Below, piece after piece: positions 33,657-49,027 of a DNA stretch of 64,000 bases (the stretch's first letter is position 1; every line of letters begins with the position of its first letter). Source of the stretch: Malus domestica (Eukaryota > Streptophyta > Magnoliopsida > Rosales > Rosaceae); the NCBI RefSeq assembly GCF_042453785.1, contig NC_091661.1, forward strand, positions 25,907,501-25,971,500, in the 5' to 3' direction. The notes under the pieces were generated by a model. It saw only the letters and a list, made by a program, of their open reading frames with translations. It searched no databases and was not told where the DNA came from. A program made the translations under genes and the position numbers.

Positions 33657-35566
33657 TGTATGAATAATCTGCAGATTGATTATTTCTTCATCCACGATTA
33701 TCCACAATATGATAAGCTACGCACCCTTCTAAAAAGGTTTAAGGGTGGTGGGTTTGCTTTCAGCGGAAGGTATGGGATCATGATTACCTATCAACTAAAC
33801 AAATGAAATAAGGTAGCAAAAAGGTTCTTTGGAGTTTTGACCTAACAAAGAGTCTTGACCCGATATTTTTTGTTATTATTTATTAGATAAACTTAGGAAT
33901 CTCCAAATGAACAGCTCAAAAGAGACTTGATTTATTAAAACACTAAAATTGGAAACAACTCAATAGCTTCATTAGAAACAACAGAGAGAAATAATAAGTA
34001 AAAAAATAGTGTGAACTGTGAAGGAAAGTTGTAGTGACTAGATAGTTGTCAAACAGTGTGAAATGGGAAGGGAGATAATTGAACAACAAATAAAATCTGG
34101 GCCCGATGATTAATTTCGTTATTATTATTATTTATAATCACAGTTGTTGAGCAAGATTAGGACATGGCTAATAGGTATATTTAAGTTAATCATGTTTTTT
34201 TAAAATATTACAATTATTCTCATAGACTTGCCAAAGAATTCCCATCTTGTTGAATCTTAGATTTACATTCAAACCTTGACCTAGAGGTGGCAAATCAATT
34301 AATTGAATTGTTAATTGATAGCTATTAAGACCCGTTTAATTTGATATTACTATAATATAAAGATGATATTGGTATTGATTATGATGTTGTAAGGTGAAAA
34401 CAAACTTAACGAGTACTTATTAATAATCTAAATAGTTAATTTGTCACCTGATAGGCTACAAGCCTTTAATGTATATAACATAATTTGAAGTATTGGAATT
34501 CTCTTTTTGCGAAAGTCCATTTCTATTTTCATACTATAATTGCGTTTCTTTTTTACTTTTCAGTTTATTTGGTGATTATACTTAGTGGATAACCAAGATA
34601 AAAATTAAGTAAAAAGAGATAAATAGGGTCCCAACCGATATTTCATAGAACGGAAGTCTTGTCGAGAAAAAACACTCTTTGTACATAATTAATCATATAA
34701 ACATAATGATAAAAATTTGGCCTTTTCGGGTGATGTACATTCTTATGTATTAGTTGTTTAATTAACGTGGTGATGATGAGGATGATGTGAAAGTTTGGGG
34801 TTTATAAGGACGGAGAAAAGTTGGTGATGAAACTCAGAATAAAGGTCGGGGCAGCACTGCAGGCATGTTATCAAGATTCATGTTGTCTGCGTTTGGCAAG
34901 TATAACATGGCGTGGCACCGAAATTTGTGGACTAAACATGTATTTACTTTATCGACGACGCTGACGAGCGGTGACGACAATCCTTTTAAAAGTGTTGCAT
35001 TATTTTCAAGGGATACGATTCGATAACACATGTTTTTTACATATGTTTTTTTTTTTTTGACTAATTTTGAAATGAATTTCAGCAATCTAAATCGTTGATC
35101 TTTTAGATCTTATCTCAAACATTATGTTTATCAAAAATCAACCAAATTCGAAATCATACCGATGGATTAAATTTGGTATTTCTTTGTAAAATCGTATTCG
35201 CTTATTTTCTTCACTACAATTGAATATCTTAATGGTTTTGTATTTGTCTAATTGTTTTGTAAGGATAATCTATCAATGATGTACTAAAATCTTAAACATT
35301 CGGATTGTTAAAATACATTACGAAATAGGCCCTCCAAAATGTTTGTTAAAAGCGTGTGTCCCAAATCCTAACCATATTTAAAAGCCGAGATTTGATTAAG
35401 TTATAATGATCAAGCAAGAACACGTCAATCAAATAAGCTAAATCTGAAATATTGTCAACTATGAGTCTGAAAAGAGTTTTACTAAACCGTAATGTTAGTT
35501 GTAAAGTGTTGAATTTGAAATTAACATTGGGTTGGTACTATTTAAACACACAAAACTTACACGCTT

Positions 35567-35738
35567 ACACTTGGTATTACAGTCTAATGATATTTATTTT
35601 CACTTGTAAGTGAGAGGCCTTAGGTTCGATTCTCACCAAAGACGAGTTTGAACTACATTATTCTTAGCCCATTATAAAGCTCATCCCCTCTCATTTATTG
35701 TAGATAATATCGTTTGTTAAAAATTAAAACAAAAAAAT
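35567..35738 (+). mobile_element. SINE copy (ggtctagtggtatt family), plus orientation
   Basis: Contains cagtctaatgatattt (A-box side), ttcacttgtaagtgagagg, ccttaggttcgattctcacc (B box), then agcccattataaagctc and tttattgtagataatatcg before an A-rich tail. Confidence 0.7.
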
Positions 35739-37089
35739 AAATAAAAAAAACCATTCACCTCTATTACGAGTTGTCTCAGCGTCATAATTTTGTAGGTTCA
35801 GTAGGTTCATTAGCGCGATAGCCAAATTCAAGGGAAAAATGAACAGAAAATACTAACAGAAAAATACAAATAATCAAAGAGATCGAAAGGCTGCAATGGA
35901 CTTAGGAAAGTGAACGACGCAGACCCGCATGTCGTATTGTCGTTGCTTTTGGTTACCGAGTTAACATTAGTGCCTAACATGATGTCGGATTGCTGGCTAA
36001 TCCCCAATTAGCACATTAACAACGAAACAAACTAAAAAGAAGCTTATATATAAATGTCAGATGTGGCCATGAACTGGGTGTCCGTGTTGTGCCAGGTAAT
36101 CTCAGATCAAGGTAGGGCAAGGTGAAGATATGGTGAAGGCTTTTTTGGCGAATCAACTTCACCACCGTTTCCAGGTAGTTCTCTAGCGTAACCTGGATAT
36201 ATCGCTCTTCTTGTGACCTGATCACGTGATGATAGATATAGAATGATGATAAACGACCCTGATTGTAAAGTAGAACCTCTTCTAGTTTTAACTATTCGAG
36301 TTGTGCTAGCAATAAACGCTCGATCAGCTGCCAGTTTAGGTTGGCCCAAACCCTTTTCCCTTGCCTTAAGTGATAAAAGAGATTAGCAGTTGGGCAGCAG
36401 TTGGGTCTATTCATGTTCCTTCTGGTGGGTACTACCGTACTAGGAGAGACTGTTTAGCCTCCATGCTAGGATTAGAGTTGCAAAAGGTCTGGTCATAAAG
36501 GAGGGTTGCCATCAGTTACACTAGGCTAGAAAATAGGACCACCTTGATTTTCTTCCTAGGTATCATTTAATGTTAATTAACGTAAATGCACATTAGCATC
36601 GTGATTCGGTTGGGATCCTTAGAATCTCTGAGCCGGCCCTGACTGAGAATTGAACGAAGTGATTCGAAACCCTTAACATGTATATTATTTATTGATAGTG
36701 TGTGACAGACATATCAGCAACAAATAAATCTCAATGCACGATGAGGAACGTACAAAATGCTAGTAATTATTGGCAACAATTTCACAAAAATTCTAGCAAA
36801 ATACAGACGCTGAAGAGAACTGCAAGCATATAGACATAGTTACACGAGAATAATCGATTTCTTAACCAATCTAAATACATCAATGGTTTTCGTATGATAG
36901 TGAGGCGCAGCAGTTTGACCTCTGGCGAAAACACAGCCTTGTATCAACAAATTGCAGTGAACACACCTGCTGTACAGAAACCTGGAGTCCGACGATGAGA
37001 CACTGCCTTGAGGCTTGAACAAAATAACTATCGAGGATTGCGTGAAACAAGAATGGGTAACGCCATTGCGTACAATTTTGAAAAATCTA

Positions 37090-39555
37090 CTATTTCCAAG
37101 CATTTGAAGGAATCCCCTGCTTTTGAAACCATTCGGGCATGTGAAACCTTTCATAAAGGGCAGGTCTCACATCTTTCTGCAGCGAGAGCTGCTTGAGGAG
37201 TGGAAGAAGAACATCCAAAAGCTGCGCAGCAAGGTAAGAGGAAATGAAAAAGAGATTAAAGAGGTAAACAGACAAAGTTAAGAGGTACTGAAATTTCAAA
37301 AGTTGTAGCAAGATAATGAAATCTTTACCTGTGTGTCGTGTGTTTGCCCGGCAGAAAATGGAATACATGGAATTCCATTCGAAGGTTGCAACAAGAAACT
37401 GAAAGGATTGTTGTCAACAATAACAATTCGGCGCATATCCTTTGATAGACCAGATAGATCCTTCACATGCTCCCGGTATTCCCTGTATTCATCCGGCATT
37501 AGAGATTTTACCAAACCAAGGATTTAAAGTCTCCAATAACAGTATTGGGTTATTTAGACAAACTAATGGAGCCAATGGGTCACCCAAAAACTCTACATCA
37601 ACACGTTCGAATAAGGACTTGAAACAATAAAACCAAGGAACATATTGAGTGTGGAAGTGTATACACATCCGTTGAGAATTGTATGATATGTTTGGATTCT
37701 ATACAGAATCTTACTGAATATGTAAACTCCAAAGAATCGGTAGCTAAAATATCATATCCATACAAAAACTCGTTCACTCTCTTCATAAAATGTGTGATCC
37801 CTAAACTGAACAAATACATATCGCTTAACATCAACATGAATCATCCGCCAGGGGAAGAGGAGGGCATCTACGTGCATTGTGAGTTCACTGAGAATGACCT
37901 ATGATCCACCATTCAACCAAGTCCAGTGACGGTACATGTGTACAAGAATAAATATTTCATGCTCAGAGTGCTGCGGTTCATTAGCTAACCATACAGGGTG
38001 GCTATTTATGTAAGTGATGATGACATGAGACAAAAGACCATAAGATTCCAGCGTCTGTAAAGTGCTAACCATGGTAACATATGACGGTATCAGAGTCAAT
38101 TACTATAAATCTTCACAGAAGAGACCAGACTTATTTACAGTAGATCAAACATACAAGCAGCAGAACTTACGTGCTAGTTGTTGAAGGCCGATAAAGTCGA
38201 CAACTGAACAGATTATCCACATCTATTCTGTCAACAAGTGGCCTAGCATAACCTGTAACCATACAAAAACATAAGTATCCCAAACAGTTACAGGCAAAGG
38301 AAACGGCCAAAGAGAAAATATAAACAAAGAAACGGAAAGTCATAAGCAAACCTTCAAGACCAGCAGTGAATAGCACAAGCTCTGCAAACTGACTAACTTG
38401 TTTTAGGAAGTCATGCAACCCTGGACGCTCAAAGACCGTGACATAATTGACCTTCGGTTTGCCATCACATTCCTTCAAAACCCAACACACTCATGTCAAC
38501 AAACTTTCATCTTTCGAAAGGAATGCAGGATAATCAACGTAAATAAGAAAAAAGCACCTTGTCCGAAGATACGCATTCAAGCTCAAACCACTTCATCCCA
38601 CCTTCAGTTGCTTGAGTTCGAACTACAGCCGGCAAGCTGGATGTTTCATATGCACACACTAGGGTTTCATCCAGGTCCAGAACTACCTGCAGGTCTTAGT
38701 GTCAGCACACCCACTCTCTTCCTCCCTCTACTGAATTTCCATTTTCATCCATTACTAGGTCCCTTGGGGGACTGCTACCGGAAGAGCTAAAAGTGCTCTC
38801 TGATAAGCAAAATCACTTCTGATTTCATTTGGCAGAAAGCTCAAAAGCACTTTTGGGTCAAAGAAGCCAAGTGCTTCTTCATGAAGCACAAGAAGCACTA
38901 CCAAGGCTTTTTCATGAAGCACTTGGACTCTCAACAAAAAATTCGACATGTTTACAATAAAAACACTTCTAGCAAAAGTGCTTTTGAGCACAAATGCTTC
39001 CCAAACTAGCCCTTACTAATTCTGCATTAACTTAACCAGAACCATAGAAGCTTCTAAGTTCCTATCAAACACTTAATTCAGATAATTCAATTGGAGTATA
39101 ATTCCAGCTAATTAAATTTTTATTCCCTAATCTACATATAGAAATATCAATTTTTTTCTTGAATTAATACAAAAGAACAATAATTTCGGTGAGCAATTCG
39201 AAATTCTGAAAATTATAATTTTAAACAGGATTCAAAAATAGAAATTTTTTTAATATGAAAACCGCACCGTGAGCTTTTCAAAAGGGTCGTCGGAGTCGGA
39301 ATCGGGAGTGTCGGCGATTACAACGGCGGAGGCGGCGGGGGAGTCGTTCTCGGGCAGCTCGATGACGGGCAGTGATTTGAAGGCGGCGGAAGAAGCGGAA
39401 GAGGAGGAGGAGGAAGAGAGGAGGGGGTGGTGGCCTAGAGCTCGGAGGATTCGGAGGAAGATCTGGAAGAAGAAGCCGAGCCAGTTGAGCAGAGCTCGCC
39501 AGACTTGGAGAGTCTTGGGCGAGTAGACCACCTCGCCCTGAGTCAACTCGGCCAT
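37090..39555 (-). CDS. HAD superfamily CTD small phosphatase-like protein
   Basis: Six exons on the minus strand give 301 residues: 39555-39268, 38686-38558, 38472-38352, 38252-38171, 37482-37329 and 37221-37090; all GT-AG, frame closed. The start is MAELTQGEVVYSPKTLQVWR, followed by an amphipathic/hydrophobic stretch (about 20-40). The catalytic HAD motif is DLDET with Asp100 and Asp102; other conserved blocks are VTVFERPGLHDFL, LVLFTAGLEGYARPLVDRID, RLYRPSTTSTEYREH and IVDNNPFSF (Asp230), then HMPEWFQKQG near the end. This is the FCP1/SCP-like fold acting on phosphoserine in other family members; the substrate of this plant clade is not known to me. It closely resembles Arabidopsis At3g55960 from memory. 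Intron 1 carries a MITE (38755-39017). Confidence 0.93.
38755..39017. mobile_element. hAT-type MITE in intron 1 of the HAD phosphatase gene
   Basis: The left end reads taggtcccttgggggac and the right end, read inward on the other strand, taagggctagtttggga. The inside is built from repeated gaagcacttt/aaaagtgctt words in both orientations (e.g. ctcaaaagcacttttggg, gcaaaagtgcttttgagc). Such elements are common in rosaceous introns. The assignment to hAT is an inference from end sequence only. Confidence 0.6.
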
Positions 39556-39611
39556 TATCTCGGTTGTCAGACTCCGAAGAGAAGAAGCTGATTGATTGGC
39601 CCTTCTGCGAT

Positions 39612-39616
<5 letters not shown>

Positions 39617-39642
<26 letters not shown>
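39617..39642 (-). repeat. (CT)n microsatellite upstream of the HAD phosphatase gene
   Basis: A pure CT run on the plus strand (GA in gene sense), 60-90 bases before the ATG, so in the likely 5' leader. Confidence 0.85.
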
Positions 39643-39648
<6 letters not shown>

Positions 39649-39924
39649 CTTGTTTCGTTGGCGATGCTGCTTTCGACAAAGCCTATAGAGATAGAGGAGG
39701 GAGGGGATGAGACCGACGCGCTGCTTAGGCGAGAGTGAGAGTTTTGGTGGTGGTGAATACTAGGAGTGGCAATTAGTTAATACCAGTTCGACACAACACA
39801 ATTCGAGTTTATCGATTCTTAATCGTGACTTAGCAAATATAGTTTGGTAATATTTTTCTTTATTTGTAAGAGAGTTTTAGGTTTGGATATGAGTTTATCT
39901 AAAAGTGATTCTTAATTGTCGCTT

Positions 39925-40085
39925 AGTATTATGATCGGATAATATTTTTCTTCATTTGTATGTGAGCAATTTAAGCATTTCTTGTCCAAGATAAATTTGA
40001 ACTATTAATAAGTGACTCATTGTGTGGCTTAGTCCTACTATTTGGTGTAAATATATCATTGTATTCCAAAAGTTAAAATAAAACA
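39925..40085 (+). mobile_element. SINE copy (ggtctagtggtatt family), diverged
   Basis: Contains cttagtattatgatcgga, tttcttcatttgtatgtgag, gactcattgtgtggctta and gtgtaaatatatcattgta before an A-rich end. A partial second head (tggtaatatttttctttatttg) lies at 39842-39900. Confidence 0.5.
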
Positions 40086-40259
40086 TGAAATCAACAATTT
40101 TTCTTTTTGATGATAAAAGTGATAATTACATTAATTTATAGTAAGGGGAGGAAGGATAGTTTAAATGTGGGATGCAAGGGATTGAAAAGAAAAACCCAAA
40201 CTAACAGGGGCAATCCATCACTTGCACAAAGTTATTTCCTATGACTTGAATATGACATG

Positions 40260-40438
40260 ATTTTTTTTTTTGTACTTTTTAACGCAACGATATATTTTAT
40301 ACTAAAATGGTGGGGGACTTCAACCAAGCCACATAATTGGCTAGTCATATTAATTTTCTTCAAATTTGTTAACGACCAGAATTGAATTTAAAATTCTTAC
40401 TTTTGAATGAAATAAGTATCAATACATTATAGTGCTTA
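40260..40438 (-). mobile_element. SINE copy (ggtctagtggtatt family), diverged
   Basis: Plus strand: poly(T), caacgatatattttatac, ttcaaccaagccacataa, ccagaattgaatttaaaa and tacattatagt. Tail-to-head with the plus-oriented copy that ends at about 40085, only 175 bases away. Confidence 0.55.
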
Positions 40439-41513
40439 GGGGCAATATGACACAATTATTAAATGGAACCTAATTTTCGCATATTATTTTTAACATAAAT
40501 TTTTGCAAAGAGAAAATTAGTATATGTTTATCATCAATTTTCAATTAGATTATGTTAGACCATAGTAAGTTAATAAAATGTTTATGTCCAGTTAGAGAGT
40601 TTAATTGCACGCGGGAAAGGAGAGCGTGGGCGTTGGAGAAAGGTGAGAAAGTGAAACCTAGTCCCGCCAATCAGAAGAGACAATCTTTTCTCCTTTACAC
40701 CAACATTGGTGTCGTTTACAAAATCACCACCGAATCTAATAATTATTCACTCATCCTTAAATTAAATACTATTTACTTTTCAAGTCAAAGTATTTTTGTT
40801 TTGTTTAATTTCCGCCAATCAAATTTGAAGACCCTTTTTTCTTATCAAAACATGACACGACACTTGACACCTTCCATTTTTTTTGAGAATATACCGATAC
40901 AAAAGCTTGGTTAAAGGTTGGAATTGACAAGAACGATATTTGTTGGTTCACAAGATTTTGCTGTTAAAACAATAGACGTGTGATGAGATAGATATAACGT
41001 ATCACTAATTACACTGAAAAATCTATTCTGTGTGATATAGCATATGCATGTATCAAGTAGTAATGCTATGCTACCGATTGAATGGTTCTCAGCTCTAGCT
41101 GACACTTTGAGAGTCAAACCTACGACCTGATGATCACAACAAAAACAAACAAGTTACAAGCGGACCAGCGTTATTAACAGACAAGATTTAAAGCGTCAGA
41201 AAAATTGAATTTCATTAGAATAAGTGAATCAGAAAGCAACACCATATTAATGCAGAACGTTCTATTGCATTTGTATGACCTAGTCACTCAAAACATTACA
41301 TTTTGTACAAGAAAAGTATGAATATGTTATATCAGAACGAGAGAATGTACGATAGACAATGCAAAACAAGGCCATGTACACGAAACCAAAACTGAAATCC
41401 GAAGCGCACCGCAGTCCAGTGTTCACCGGAAGCAGATCGTAGTTCACAAATTGCTCTTCAAAACTCAATTTACAAATGAACCCACAAGGAGAACTGCTAC
41501 GTACCCCATGAGT

Positions 41514-44938
<3,425 letters not shown>

Positions 44939-45067
44939 GGACGTGGGAATTCAGAGCTAGTGGAGTAGTACTGGTGAGAGAGGTGACCAGTGGGTGTGAA
45001 TAAAGGGAGTTGGGAGGGGTAAAAGTGAAAACTACGATATGGTTCAGGGCTTGCATGCTTGTAATAG

Positions 45068-45185
45068 AGAGAGAAAGAGAGATGAATCCACTCTCTCTCT
45101 CCTCTCTTTCTGTGTCTGCTGTAAAACTGAAGCTAAAAGAGGAGAGAGAAAGAGAAAGAGTAAGAGAAAGAGGAGAGAAAGAGAT
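45068..45185 (-). repeat. GA/CT-rich upstream region of the DYRK-type gene
   Basis: Two blocks of GA repeats flank a CT block (45091-45110). On the gene's strand this is 130-250 bases before the ATG, in the leader or core promoter. The GA and CT blocks could pair as a hairpin. Confidence 0.65.
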
Positions 45186-45296
45186 GTCTTACCCACTGTG
45201 AAAAGCGAGGGCCGTGGGTTTGGTCCCGTGGGTTTTGGGGGGGTTTTGGTTTTGTGGGCCCTCCCCTTTTTATCATGAACCCGGCTTCTCTGACTT

Positions 45297-45471
45297 TCCA
45301 GTTCCTATACATTCTTATTCCTTTCTATTTTGTGCAGTCACGTTTATGTCAATATTTTATATTAATTTTTTTTATACAAATAATAAGACAAAAAACAATA
45401 ATGATATAAAATGTTGAAATGATTTGACCGTGACTATACAAATAAAGGATGAGAATGTATAGAAACTGGAA
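45297..45471. mobile_element. Hairpin MITE (same family as 15810-16030)
   Basis: Inverted ends: ttccagttcctatacattc on the left and gaatgtatagaaactggaa on the right. The inner arms hold tgtcaatattttatatta and tataaaatgttgaaatga. The unit is about 175 bp with no coding capacity. Confidence 0.75.
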
Positions 45472-45949
45472 TGGCAAAGAAGCCAGGTCCTTCTATCATC
45501 ACAACAACCGTACACGTGTACAGACATATTTATCCACATGGAAATTGGTCTTATTGATTTTCTGGTATTTCCCGTTATTTTTGGCGGGAAGTGCTTTTTG
45601 TCGTTCATGGGACCATTTCCATCTCATCCAAAAAAAGAAAAATAAATAATGCGTTTTCTTTTGCTTTTTCTTTACAACGACTAGAAAAAAGCCCACGGGT
45701 GAGAAAATTATGATTTTTTCACTAGAACAAATGTGAAAATAAAAAATAGAAAGAGATTTGTTGACTATATGTGGATCGGGAGGAGAAAAAACAGTGAAAT
45801 TTTTTTATATGAAATTATCTTTATGCCCATCATTTTTTAAGAATGTTTTTATTGAATTGTGAATTGAGGGTTAAAATTGTCTTTTCATTCTCATTTGCTG
45901 ACAAAGAGAATTTGTTAATAGATAGTATAGATATATTTGTAGTACACAA

Positions 45950-46460
45950 GGTATAAAATATCGATGATATCAGAAATATTGGTAGTCCAAAAACATGGAA
46001 ATTTCGATGGAAATATCGGGATATTATCGATATCGATAAAAATTGAATAAAAACCACGGAAATTGTAAGAAAAACTTGAAAATTTTTATTGAAACTTTTC
46101 AGGATGTTTATTTAGTCAATTATCTATTAGTTTATCAAAAAAAATTGAAAGGAAATGCATTGCATGATAGATATAACTGATTTAAGTTGATTATATAGCG
46201 AGTTGGCAAACATTGTGAGTGTAGAAAATATGTAGTAATTAATGAAAGAAATTTAAACACACCATAATCATTTTTATATAATGAATTAGTACAATATTTT
46301 ACACTTTATACATTGCATGGTAAGATACATGAGTGACTTAGCAAGGTCTAAAATATTGATAATATCGGAAATATTGGTAGTCCAAAAAAATATCGGTAGT
46401 AAAAAAACACGGAAATTTCGATGGAAATATCAGAATATTATGGATATTTTAGACCATGGT
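45950..46460. repeat. Dispersed repeat with two related blocks
   Basis: The words tcagaaatattggtagtcc, catggaaatttcgatgg and aaatatcgggatattat near the start recur as tcggaaatattggtagtcc, cacggaaatttcgatgg and aaatatcagaatattat at 46340-46445. About 300 bases separate the two blocks. A related cgatatt-rich piece is at 21040-21290. Class unknown. Confidence 0.6.
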
Positions 46461-47261
46461 AGTACATGCATATATGAATTGAGTTTTTTTTTTTTTTTTG
46501 AACAAATGAATTGAGTTTGTTAACCTAATATGTGAGTCTGGTTTCTTTTAAATAAACTTAAATTGTATTGAATTAATATAGTAAATAGTTTTTCTTTTTA
46601 ATATTGAGACGAGAAATATTGATTGCTCGCTGGCTGGTTGATAGAATAGTTGGTAGTTGGTTAATTTTTTTCATCATGGTAAGAAACAATAAACATAACA
46701 ATGAAAGGTAACCTACATGTTTGATAGTCAAATCTGAAGCTTCCTCGCCTTAAATGTAGTCTTTGATTTTTAAAGCAAAGTTTGGACCAGTTTGCAAAAT
46801 GCGCAAGGTTCATTATCAATTAACTCAATTAAAACGATTCTCCCATTCATTCAAATAATGATGTGGATTGAAATTGAAGAATTTTCCTTCATCTTAAATG
46901 AAAAATATGGTATAGATTCTTTCAGTGATTGTCCTTTTGTCTTTTATTTTATTATACATATATATATAGAGGAACTTATTTGTTCTTCATATACGATTAA
47001 TAAATATTTATTGTCCAAAAATCATAATCAGAATTGTTCAATCTCCTTATTATCATCTATAGACCATATATGCAAAAAATCATTTAATTTGGAAATTGTT
47101 TAGTCATCCATGCTTTAAACCAATGAACATTTTTTTATAACAAGTAGCATCATCAGGATGAACGGTCTATTTATTTAATGTATATGAATGGTTAAAAGAT
47201 CTCAAAATTGAATAATTTTTTTTGCATATATAATCTTGTAGATGATAAAGAGAAGGCTTTT

Positions 47262-47620
47262 AGCCAAAATAGTCCATGAGACTCGCATAACTCCTCACTT
47301 TAGTCTCTGAGATTTGAAATCAATCGAAGTAGTCCCCGAGTCTGTCCATTATTAATCATTTTGGTCATTCTATGAAAAATTTTGTTAAATAAGGATCAAA
47401 ATGACAAAAGTATCCTCAATTTAATAAACAATAGGCCAAAATGATTTTAAAAAAAAATTAAGGGTATTTATTTCATTTTATCCTTGTTTAGTGCAGATTT
47501 TTACAGAATGACCATAGTGATTGATGATGGAAAAACTCAGGAGCAACTTCTATCCATTTTAAATCCCAAAGACCAAAATAAAGAGTTATACTAATCTAAA
47601 GAATCATTTTAGCGGACTGT
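47262..47620. mobile_element. Short relative of the 31.3 kb foldback element
   Basis: Left: gccaaaatagtccatgag, cataactcctcactttagtc, tgagatttgaaatcaat. Right, inverted: ccattttaaatcccaaag, accaaaataaagagttat and aaagaatcattttagcgg. These match the tggtccctgagatt words at the left of 31283-32122. The inner part also has ggtcattctatgaaaaat against ttttacagaatgacca, again inverted. No coding capacity. Confidence 0.65.
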
Positions 47621-48159
47621 AAAAGTCTGTTGATCATAAATAAAGGAACAAGTAAACAACACATGATGAGAGGACACGAGCATTACCCATTAATCATGCG
47701 ACTTTGATTATGTTGAGGTATAAAGCATTAATGTACCGTTCAGAATTAATCATTTGATGCTTATTCACGGTTGGTGGACAATAGTACATGGTCAACCAAT
47801 ATTTTGTCGAGTTCGATATATATCTACACATAAAATTGCTTAATTATTAGTTTTAATGAAAAATGGTAATCACCCACCGTTTGTCTCTTTTTTCCACATT
47901 GTAGATTCGGAGAAATTTAGCTTGTTTATGAAATTTTCAACTTTATCATATGTGTTATTAGCACTAAAAAAATTTATCATACGAATACCTTATCTTTTTT
48001 TAGAGGAAAAAATAATAAGAAAAGCAAAAGAGTTGGATGGTTATTTATTAGTTTACTAATTGTTACAAGTGGTGATTTGTCCTGATAAATATCGTATTTT
48101 TCTTTAATCATTGTGTCTTGGATTTAAACACATACCTTTATCTTTCATCTAGCCTAGAG

Positions 48160-48320
48160 TAATAATATCGTCAGTAGTTGGGGACGAATTTTTAGCCTAT
48201 ATTTCACACGGCATATTTTAGGTTTGATTCCTACCACTAATGAACCACACAATGATAATAAAAAAGAGACTAAAATGATTTTGTGAGTTTTCTCGACTGA
48301 AAAAATGATTATTATGATGT
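48160..48320 (+). mobile_element. SINE-like repeat (ttggggacgaattt family)
   Basis: Contains cagtagttggggacgaat, ttcacacggcatattttag, ggtttgattcctaccact (B-box-like), gaaccacacaatgataat and gattttgtgagttttctcg. The same block order is found at 59355-59530. Confidence 0.5.
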
Positions 48321-49027
48321 AGTCACCGTCTAGTTCCATTTTAAAGATCAAAAAGTGCCCTAACGATGAAAAACGTTGCAATCTAAGTCGGGGTCTACCA
48401 TGCATCTTTAATTTTAACTGGTCCATGTTATTGTTGCGGGTGAATCCAATTGCTCGATTTACCCGTGCAACCACTTTTCATGGGGTCGTGAAGTAAGTAA
48501 AGGTCGACCCACCGCAGGTCATCATGTTGTTTCTCCAAAGAAAGTGGGACACAGAACCTCTTTTTCCCCTTTCTACCTTCTTCTCCATGTGACGATGGCA
48601 AATAATGATTAAAGCCTACATCTTTTCCCATTTTTTTATTTCTCTCCTTTATTTCTTTGTGTTGATTTGACTGTGAAGTTTGAAAGAAATGCCGGTTGGT
48701 GAAGAACCTTGGGTGGGGATTTCGACCTCATCAATTGCATTAGAGAGACTTTTGCACGAGAAAATGATCTCAACACTCGTGTTTTAGTTTTTTATGTATT
48801 TTTGTTTAATTTTGTTCGTTCATTTCATTTTATGTTGGACGGGTCATTGCTAATGTAGAATTTCAAGTCATCAGTATAATGTTATGTAACTTATGTGGAT
48901 GAAATCTTAGTATAATGTTATGTAACTTATGTGGATCAAATCTTACACATCATATTGTACTAATAGTTCGGAACGGCAGAGTGACTAAGAAATCCGTTTT
49001 ATATGAGTTTTTTTTTTTTTTTGCAAC

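Larger units (their letters stand above)
29252..37089. other. Gene-free region between receptor kinase and HAD phosphatase genes
   Basis: Nearly 8 kb with no host gene recognised, mostly very AT-rich. It holds SINE copies (30676-30842 and 35567-35738), a foldback element (31283-32122), a TRIM retroelement (33325-33656) and a less AT-rich stretch of unknown nature (about 36050-36560). The promoter of the receptor kinase gene lies at the left end; a gatatatc word at 29229-29236 could be its TATA region. The 3' flank of the phosphatase gene lies at the right end. Confidence 0.5.
39643..41513. other. Intergenic region between HAD phosphatase and DYRK-like kinase genes
   Basis: The promoter of the phosphatase gene is at the left and the 3' flank of the kinase gene is at the right. 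Contains two SINE-family copies (39925-40085 and 40260-40438). The remainder is AT-rich without a recognisable gene; the open frame at 40552-40914 shows no family features. Confidence 0.5.
45186..49027. other. Gene-free region upstream of the hAT element
   Basis: No gene recognised. Holds a hairpin MITE (45297-45471), two blocks of an aatattggtagtcc/ggaaatttcgatgg repeat (45950-46035 and 46340-46460), a foldback relative (47262-47620), a SINE-like repeat (48160-48320), a 28-base direct repeat at about 48875-48945 and a poly(T) run just before the hAT element. Short open frames at 46792-47103 and 48154-48474 have no family features. Confidence 0.5.

Noticed and set aside
35600-35640. tRNA gene suggested by ggttcgattct
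   Set aside because: The B-box-like word is part of a repeated SINE unit with an A-rich tail; no cloverleaf with acceptor stem can be formed.
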